Of a DNA stretch of 58,511 bases, positions 54,413 through 58,511 are shown piece by piece. The notes under the pieces are model-generated. The model was not told where the DNA came from and did no database searches. It worked only from the letters and a program-made list of their open reading frames with translations. Numbering within the stretch: position 1 is the first letter of the stretch; every line of letters starts with the position of its first letter. Made by a program: the position numbers and the translations under genes. The DNA is from SVEL01 sp045126475. GTDB lineage: Bacteria; Bacillota; Clostridia; Lachnospirales; Lachnospiraceae. Where the stretch lies: assembly GCA_045126475.1 (NCBI GenBank), contig JBGVOL010000001.1:1-58511 (forward strand), written 5' to 3'.

Positions 54413-54446
54413 ATAGGAAGTTGCGAAAGTGACTTCCTATATTTTT
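54413..54446 (+). terminator. Terminator after the S1 gene
   Basis: Perfect 9-bp stem ATAGGAAGT and complement (54413-54421 with 54432-54440), then a T run. Confidence 0.8.
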
Positions 54447-54466
54447 AAATAACCGGGGGTGTGATT

Positions 54467-55240
54467 ATGGATTATGAACAGTTTAAAGATCAGGTTCTTG
54501 CCCTGACAAAGATTAATCTTCATATGTACAAGGAAAAACAGATGAAGAGAAGAATTGATTCACTGATAGCAAAAAACAAGATTGACGGCTATAAAAATTA
54601 TGTTGAGGCCATAAAGAAGGACAGTAAACTTTTTGAGGAATTTGTAAATTATCTTACAATCAATGTTTCGGAGTTCTGGAGAAATTCTGAGCAGTGGAAG
54701 GTTCTTGAGGAAAGCATTGTTCCGGAACTTATAAAGATGTCAGGAAAAAACCTTAAGGTATGGAGCGCAGCGTGTTCAACGGGAGATGAGCCGTATTCAC
54801 TTGTTATGCTGCTTTCAAAGTTTATGCCGCTCAGTAATATAAAGATTCTTGCAACAGATATTGACAAGCAGGTATTGGAGAAGGCAAGAGTTGGTCTGTA
54901 CAACGAAAAGAGTCTTACAGGACTTCCTGATGAATTTAAGAAAAAATACTTTACACCTGTAGGAAAGTCTAATTATCAGATATCTGATGAGATAAAGAAA
55001 TGCGTGGAATTTAAACAGGGAAATCTGTTGAGTGACAAATATCCGACCGGAATGGATTTGATTGTATGCCGTAATGTTGTTATTTACTTTACTGATGAGG
55101 CAAAGACACAGATTTACAAGAAATTTAATGATTCTTTAAAGTCAGGTGCTTATCTGTTTGTCGGAAGTACAGAGCAGATAATCAATTATAAGGAGTTGAA
55201 TTATACATCATTTAAGTCATTCTTTTATAAGAAGAATTAA
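54467..55240 (+). CDS. CheR-type chemoreceptor glutamate methyltransferase
   Basis: 257 residues from the ATG at the proper spacing from GGGGGT. N-terminal helical domain, then a Rossmann SAM-binding domain with VWSAACSTGDEPYSL and ILATDIDKQVLEKAR, and the catalytic MDLIVCRNVVIYF. The family methylates glutamates of chemotaxis receptors. No other chemotaxis or flagellar gene lies in the window; it is followed by rsmD. Could belong to a distant chemotaxis system or to a non-motility role. Confidence 0.9.
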   Translation: MDYEQFKDQVLALTKINLHMYKEKQMKRRIDSLIAKNKIDGYKNYVEAIKKDSKLFEEFVNYLTINVSEFWRNSEQWKVLEESIVPELIKMSGKNLKVWSAACSTGDEPYSLVMLLSKFMPLSNIKILATDIDKQVLEKARVGLYNEKSLTGLPDEFKKKYFTPVGKSNYQISDEIKKCVEFKQGNLLSDKYPTGMDLIVCRNVVIYFTDEAKTQIYKKFNDSLKSGAYLFVGSTEQIINYKELNYTSFKSFFYKKN

Positions 55241-55271
55241 TGAGAGTAATAAAATTTTGTGAGGCTGCTCT

Positions 55272-55823
55272 ATGAGAGTGATTGCAGGGAAAGCAAGACA
55301 TATACAACTAAAAACAGTAGATACAATGAATACCAGGCCTACAACAGACAGGATAAAGGAAACGCTTTTTAATATGCTTCATAATGATATGCCTGAAGCA
55401 ACATTTCTTGATTTGTACAGCGGAAGCGGTGCCATTGGTATTGAAGCTTTAAGCAGAGGTGCATCGAGAGCTGTGCTCGTTGAAAACGACAGGAATGCGA
55501 TCAGATGTATCAGGGAGAACCTTCAGAAAACAAAGCTTTCCGACAGTGCTGTTGTCATGGAATGCGATGTGATTTCGGCCATTAAAAAGCTTGACGGGAA
55601 AGAAAAACCATTTGATTTTATATTTATGGACCCGCCATATAACAATCAGCATGAAAAGAATGTGCTTAATGCTTTAAAGGGAACATCTCTCGTGGATGAA
55701 TACACAACAATTATTGTGGAGGCTTCATTGGAAACCGACTTTGGCTATATTGAAGAGATGGGATACAAATTGTTAAAGAGGAAAGAGTACAAGACTAATG
55801 TACATATGTTTATTGGCGTGTAA
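55272..55823 (+). CDS. rsmD: 16S rRNA guanine-966 N2-methyltransferase
   Basis: 183 residues. The start RVIAGKARHIQLK and TRPTTDRIKETLFNML are signature of the family; DLYSGSGAIGIEALSRGA binds SAM and FMDPPYNNQ is the N6/N2 methyltransferase motif. coaD follows after 23 bases, the common order in Firmicutes. Confidence 0.95.
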   Translation: MRVIAGKARHIQLKTVDTMNTRPTTDRIKETLFNMLHNDMPEATFLDLYSGSGAIGIEALSRGASRAVLVENDRNAIRCIRENLQKTKLSDSAVVMECDVISAIKKLDGKEKPFDFIFMDPPYNNQHEKNVLNALKGTSLVDEYTTIIVEASLETDFGYIEEMGYKLLKRKEYKTNVHMFIGV

Positions 55824-55846
55824 TATGTATGTAAGGAGGTAGACAG

Positions 55847-56329
55847 ATGGGTATTGCAGTATATCCGGGAAGTTTTGATCCGGTTACTTACGGTCATATT
55901 GATATAATAAGAAGAGCTTCCAAACTTACAGACAGTCTGATTGTCGGTGTCCTCAGAAACAGTGCTAAAAAGGGGCTGTTTACCATAGAGGAGAGAGTAG
56001 AAATGCTTGAGGAAGTTACAAAGGGCATGATGAACGTGAAAATCATGTCGTTTGAGGGCCTCTTGGTTGAATTTGCAAAACAAAATGGCGCAAATACCAT
56101 TATAAGAGGATTGAGGGCCATAACAGACTTTGACTATGAGCTTCAGATGGCTCAGACAAACAGGGCTCTTTATGATGGGGCAGACACTATTTTTATTCCC
56201 ACAAGTATTGAGTATTCATTTTTAAGTTCAACAACCGTGAAGGAAGTGGCAAGCCTTGGCGGAGATATAAGCAGGCTTGTTGCACCTTATGTTGAGGAAA
56301 GATTAAGGCAGAAGTACAATAATTTGTAG
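55847..56329 (+). CDS. coaD: Phosphopantetheine adenylyltransferase
   Basis: 160 residues. Penultimate step of CoA synthesis. The nucleotidyltransferase motif TYGHIDII and start YPGSFDP, with the C-terminal FLSSTTVKEVA, identify it. AAGGAGG precedes the ATG. Confidence 0.97.
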   Translation: MGIAVYPGSFDPVTYGHIDIIRRASKLTDSLIVGVLRNSAKKGLFTIEERVEMLEEVTKGMMNVKIMSFEGLLVEFAKQNGANTIIRGLRAITDFDYELQMAQTNRALYDGADTIFIPTSIEYSFLSSTTVKEVASLGGDISRLVAPYVEERLRQKYNNL

Positions 56330-56357
56330 TAACATAGTACTATAAAGGTGTTTAAGG

Positions 56358-56386
56358 TTGTAAAAATAGTTATTTTAGTGTAAAAT
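56358..56386 (+). promoter_or_regulatory. Promoter of the coiled-coil gene
   Basis: TTGTAA (56358-56363), 17-base spacer, TAAAAT (56381-56386); an AT-rich dyad (TTTTAGTGTAAAA/TTTTACTAAA) covers the -10. Confidence 0.5.
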
Positions 56387-56420
56387 TTTACTAAATTAAA
56401 TTCCTAAAAGGAGAAAAATA

Positions 56421-57056
56421 ATGAATAGCAGAATAGAACAGATTATTTCTGAGATAGAAGATTATATTGACGGATGCAGATTTCAGCCATTATCAAAGAC
56501 AAATATTGTTGTCAATAAGGATGAGATTGAGGAACTTTTAGCGGAATTGAGGCTCAAGACTCCTGATGAGATTAAGAAATATCAGAAGATAATTGCAAAC
56601 AGAGATGCAATACTTCTCGATGCAAAGCAGAAGGCAGAAGCTATGCTTCAGGAGGCTGTCACACAGACAAATGCTCTTGTAAGTGAGCATGAGATTATGC
56701 AGCAGGCATATGTTCAGGCAAATGAGATTGTGCAGAAGGCTACAAATCAGGCACAGTCTATACTTGACAGCGCTATGAATGATGCAAACAATATCCGCAT
56801 GGGTGCTATGCAGTATACAGATGATATTCTTGGCAATCTTCAGAATATTATCACACATTCTATGGAAAATATTACAGATAAGTATAACAGCTACATGAAG
56901 TCACTTCAGACAAGCCTTGATGTTGTTGTTGCAAACCGCAATGAACTTAATCCGCCGGAGGAACCTGATTTGGAAAACCTCGAGGCAAATGCTGTTGCCA
57001 ATGGGTCAGATGAAGGCGAGGACTACGAGGATTACACAGTACAGCTTGATATGTAA
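56421..57056 (+). CDS. Coiled-coil protein of the ATPase-subunit-like type
   Basis: 211 residues. After a short N-terminal helix, residues about 45-165 form a long Ala/Gln/Glu coiled coil (LLDAKQKAEAMLQEAVTQTN) and the tail is acidic (GEDYEDYTVQLDM). No membrane segment. Such proteins beside coaD in Firmicutes are labelled vacuolar-type ATPase subunit H or DivIVA-like; the sequence only shows the coil. A scaffold role is plausible. Confidence 0.8.
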   Translation: MNSRIEQIISEIEDYIDGCRFQPLSKTNIVVNKDEIEELLAELRLKTPDEIKKYQKIIANRDAILLDAKQKAEAMLQEAVTQTNALVSEHEIMQQAYVQANEIVQKATNQAQSILDSAMNDANNIRMGAMQYTDDILGNLQNIITHSMENITDKYNSYMKSLQTSLDVVVANRNELNPPEEPDLENLEANAVANGSDEGEDYEDYTVQLDM

Positions 57057-57080
57057 AAAAATACACAGACAAAAATGTTG

Positions 57081-57109
57081 TTGTAATATTTGAAAAACAG
57101 TGTTACAAT
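57081..57109 (+). promoter_or_regulatory. Promoter of the tRNA-Pro gene
   Basis: TTGTAA (57081-57086), 17-base spacer, TACAAT (57104-57109), 15 bases before the tRNA 5' end. Confidence 0.65.
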
Positions 57110-57123
57110 ACCATTGTTTGTGA

Positions 57124-57197
57124 CGGCGTGTGGCTCAGCTTGGTAGAGCGCTGCGTTCGGGACGCAGAGGCCGCAGGTTCGAATCCTGTCACGCCGA
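57124..57197 (+). tRNA. tRNA-Pro, anticodon CGG
   Basis: 74 bases. Acceptor arm CGGCGTG (57124-57130) pairs with CACGCCG (57190-57196), discriminator A at 57197. Anticodon stem CTGCG/CGCAG encloses the loop TTCGGGA, so the anticodon is CGG and reads CCG proline codons. T-arm GTTCGAATC is standard. CCA is not encoded. A T-rich terminator follows. Confidence 0.93.
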
Positions 57198-57215
57198 TTA
57201 ACTGAATATATTATG

Positions 57216-57256
57216 AAGACGAGGAAGTCTGCTTATGCAGATTTCCTCGTCTTTTT
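57216..57256 (+). terminator. Terminator after tRNA-Pro
   Basis: Seventeen-pair stem with one wobble (57216-57232 with 57237-57253), then a T run to 57256. Confidence 0.88.
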
Positions 57257-57299
57257 CTTACAACAAAGTTGTGTTTACACCAATGAGAGGATGATGAGA

Positions 57300-58511
57300 A
57301 TGGCAGTGACAGTTGAAGAGTTGTATATAAAAGAAAATCATGCAAAGATAATGCTTGTTGCAGGAGAAGGCGGAATGGAGAATGTTGTGAGATGGGTTCA
57401 TGTTGTTGAAAGCATTCAGATTTCCAATTTTCTCGAAGGGCAGGAAATAGCCTTCACCACCGGTGTAGGACTTAAGTCTGAGGCAGAATTGGTGGAACTG
57501 GTGAAAGATACATATAACAGGCAAGCCGCAGCAATGGTTCTGAATGTTGGACCATTTATTAAGAAGACACCTCAAAGTGTTAAAGACTTTTGCAACGAGA
57601 TGAACTTTCCTCTCTTTGAGGTGCCATGGGAAGTTCATATGGCAAATATTATGAGAAACTTCTCAATGGAGCTTCTGGAGGCGGACAAATACAATATGGT
57701 TCTTAACAGTGCAGTGAAAAATGCCATATATTATCCAAATCAGGAAGATTTGTATATTCCTTCGTTGGAAAGCTATCATTTTCTTAAGGAGTGGTCATAT
57801 TGCGTATCTGTTGTGGAGATATGTAAAAGAGACGGGGGAGCGGATGTCAGTGATGTAAAAAAGAATATGATGAAAATAACAGACAACACCATCACAAAAA
57901 AATACAAGAACTCACTTGTATTTGAACTGGAGGATAACATAGTCATATTCATGGCAAATTACAGTACCGATGAAGTGCGGACCGCAATGACTGATTTTTG
58001 CGTCAGGATGATTCAGCTTCTACCGGAAAAATTTGAGTTCTTTTTTGGTGTGGGGGAGTGTACAAAAAATATTAAATGTATATCTAAAAGCTATAATAAG
58101 GCAAAGAATGCTTTGAAGATGCAGAAAATGAAAGGAGAGTCAAACAGGCTGTCGTTCTATTCGGAGCTTGGATTATACAAAATACTTCTTAACGTGCAGG
58201 ATAAGGAGGTTATCAGGCAGTTTTACAAAGAGGTACTTGAGCCTATAGAGATATACGACAGTGCAAATGAATCAGACTATATGGAATTTTTGAAAAAGTT
58301 TTATGAATGCAGCTGTAATGTACAGGAAACAGCAGAAAAGCTGTATATAAATCATATGAAGAGTGATATTCAGATAGCCCAGGAGGCAGAGATGCTTCAG
58401 ATTGCGGAAATAGCAACGAAACTGGACATAGAGGCCGACGACTTGGATCTTTACGGGAAATATAAGGGACCATTGTCAGATGATCTTCTTGAACGGAGAA
58501 AGGATATTTAA
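57300..58511 (+). CDS. PucR-type regulator joined to a fragment of formate-tetrahydrofolate ligase (chimera)
   Basis: 403 residues from the ATG at the right distance from AGAGG. Residues 1-352 are PucR-like: N-terminal sensing domain (TVEELYIKENHAKIM, NVVRWVHVVES), a GGDEF-like middle and the first half of a C-terminal helix-turn-helix (CNVQETAEKLYINH). From Met353 the sequence changes to MKSDIQIAQEAEMLQIAEIA and LDLYGKYKGPLSDDLLERRK, the N-terminus of formate-tetrahydrofolate ligase. It stops 51 residues later at the window edge, before the ATP-binding loop. Neither part is complete: the regulator lacks its last DNA-binding helices. Natural deletion or assembly join cannot be told apart here. 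Confidence 0.8.
   Translation: MAVTVEELYIKENHAKIMLVAGEGGMENVVRWVHVVESIQISNFLEGQEIAFTTGVGLKSEAELVELVKDTYNRQAAAMVLNVGPFIKKTPQSVKDFCNEMNFPLFEVPWEVHMANIMRNFSMELLEADKYNMVLNSAVKNAIYYPNQEDLYIPSLESYHFLKEWSYCVSVVEICKRDGGADVSDVKKNMMKITDNTITKKYKNSLVFELEDNIVIFMANYSTDEVRTAMTDFCVRMIQLLPEKFEFFFGVGECTKNIKCISKSYNKAKNALKMQKMKGESNRLSFYSELGLYKILLNVQDKEVIRQFYKEVLEPIEIYDSANESDYMEFLKKFYECSCNVQETAEKLYINHMKSDIQIAQEAEMLQIAEIATKLDIEADDLDLYGKYKGPLSDDLLERRKDI
58356..58511 (+). pseudogene. fhs: 5' fragment of formate-tetrahydrofolate ligase
   Basis: 51 codons in frame with the PucR gene, beginning with the normal fhs start Met and running to ERRKDI then stop. In the full enzyme this point is followed by KPDGK and the GEGKTTT loop, which are absent. 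There is no ribosome site before the Met. The fragment has no known function alone. Confidence 0.75.

Noticed and set aside
57213..57299. Earlier start for the PucR-type gene
   Set aside because: The extra codons are the terminator hairpin of tRNA-Pro; the ATG at 57300 has a proper site.

Overview
The window looks like a low-to-mid GC Gram-positive anaerobe of the Clostridia, most likely Lachnospiraceae. Pointers: AGGAGG ribosome-binding sites, TTGACA-N17-TATAAT promoters, a tRNA gene without encoded CCA, adjacent ispH and S1-domain genes, a Na+-pump decarboxylase cluster, a Gly/Cys 'chorion-like' small protein, and FabV as enoyl reductase. Genus cannot be fixed from the sequence alone.

Layout. 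1-3.6 kb: 3' end of aroA facing tyrA, then an unknown membrane protein overlapping a MraY-type transferase. 3.6-6.3 kb: fabV behind a promoter with a perfect FabT-like palindrome, then a minus-strand set of three small unknown genes including a Cys/Gly protein. 6.4-11.6 kb: a compact type IV pilus-like operon (transglutaminase lipoprotein, PilC, four pseudopilin-like proteins, PilT). 11.6-20 kb: an oligopeptide ABC operon in which the binding protein, one permease and both ATPases carry large insertions, with a terminator in its leader. 20.0-20.35 kb: a 308-bp palindromic MITE-like element. 20.4-25.6 kb: a membrane protein with a P-type ATPase, then isocitrate dehydrogenase and a DUF1653 protein.

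25.8-31.3 kb: a 14-repeat bacterial Ig-like (BIG2) surface protein and a zinc-ribbon/membrane/chitobiase-like protein. 32-37.6 kb: nucleoside salvage (deoB, pyrimidine-nucleoside phosphorylase), a histidine phosphatase and an LtaS-type enzyme. 37.7-43.4 kb: two D,D-carboxypeptidases, a lipoprotein, a metallophosphoesterase and scpAB. 43.5-48.7 kb: a biotin-dependent Na+ pump operon with both a 12S-type and a 5S-type carboxyltransferase. 48.9-57.1 kb: an AT-rich orphan, an RpiR regulator, an HI0933-type flavoprotein, cmk, ispH, a four-S1 protein, CheR, rsmD, coaD and a coiled-coil protein.

The end holds tRNA-Pro(CGG) and a PucR-type regulator. The last 51 codons of that regulator are not PucR at all: they match the N-terminus of formate-tetrahydrofolate ligase, so the final ORF is a chimera or an assembly junction. 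The observations most worth following are this chimera, the enlarged Opp transporter, the dual-carboxyltransferase pump, the PilT-only pilus cluster, the fabV operator and the palindromic element.
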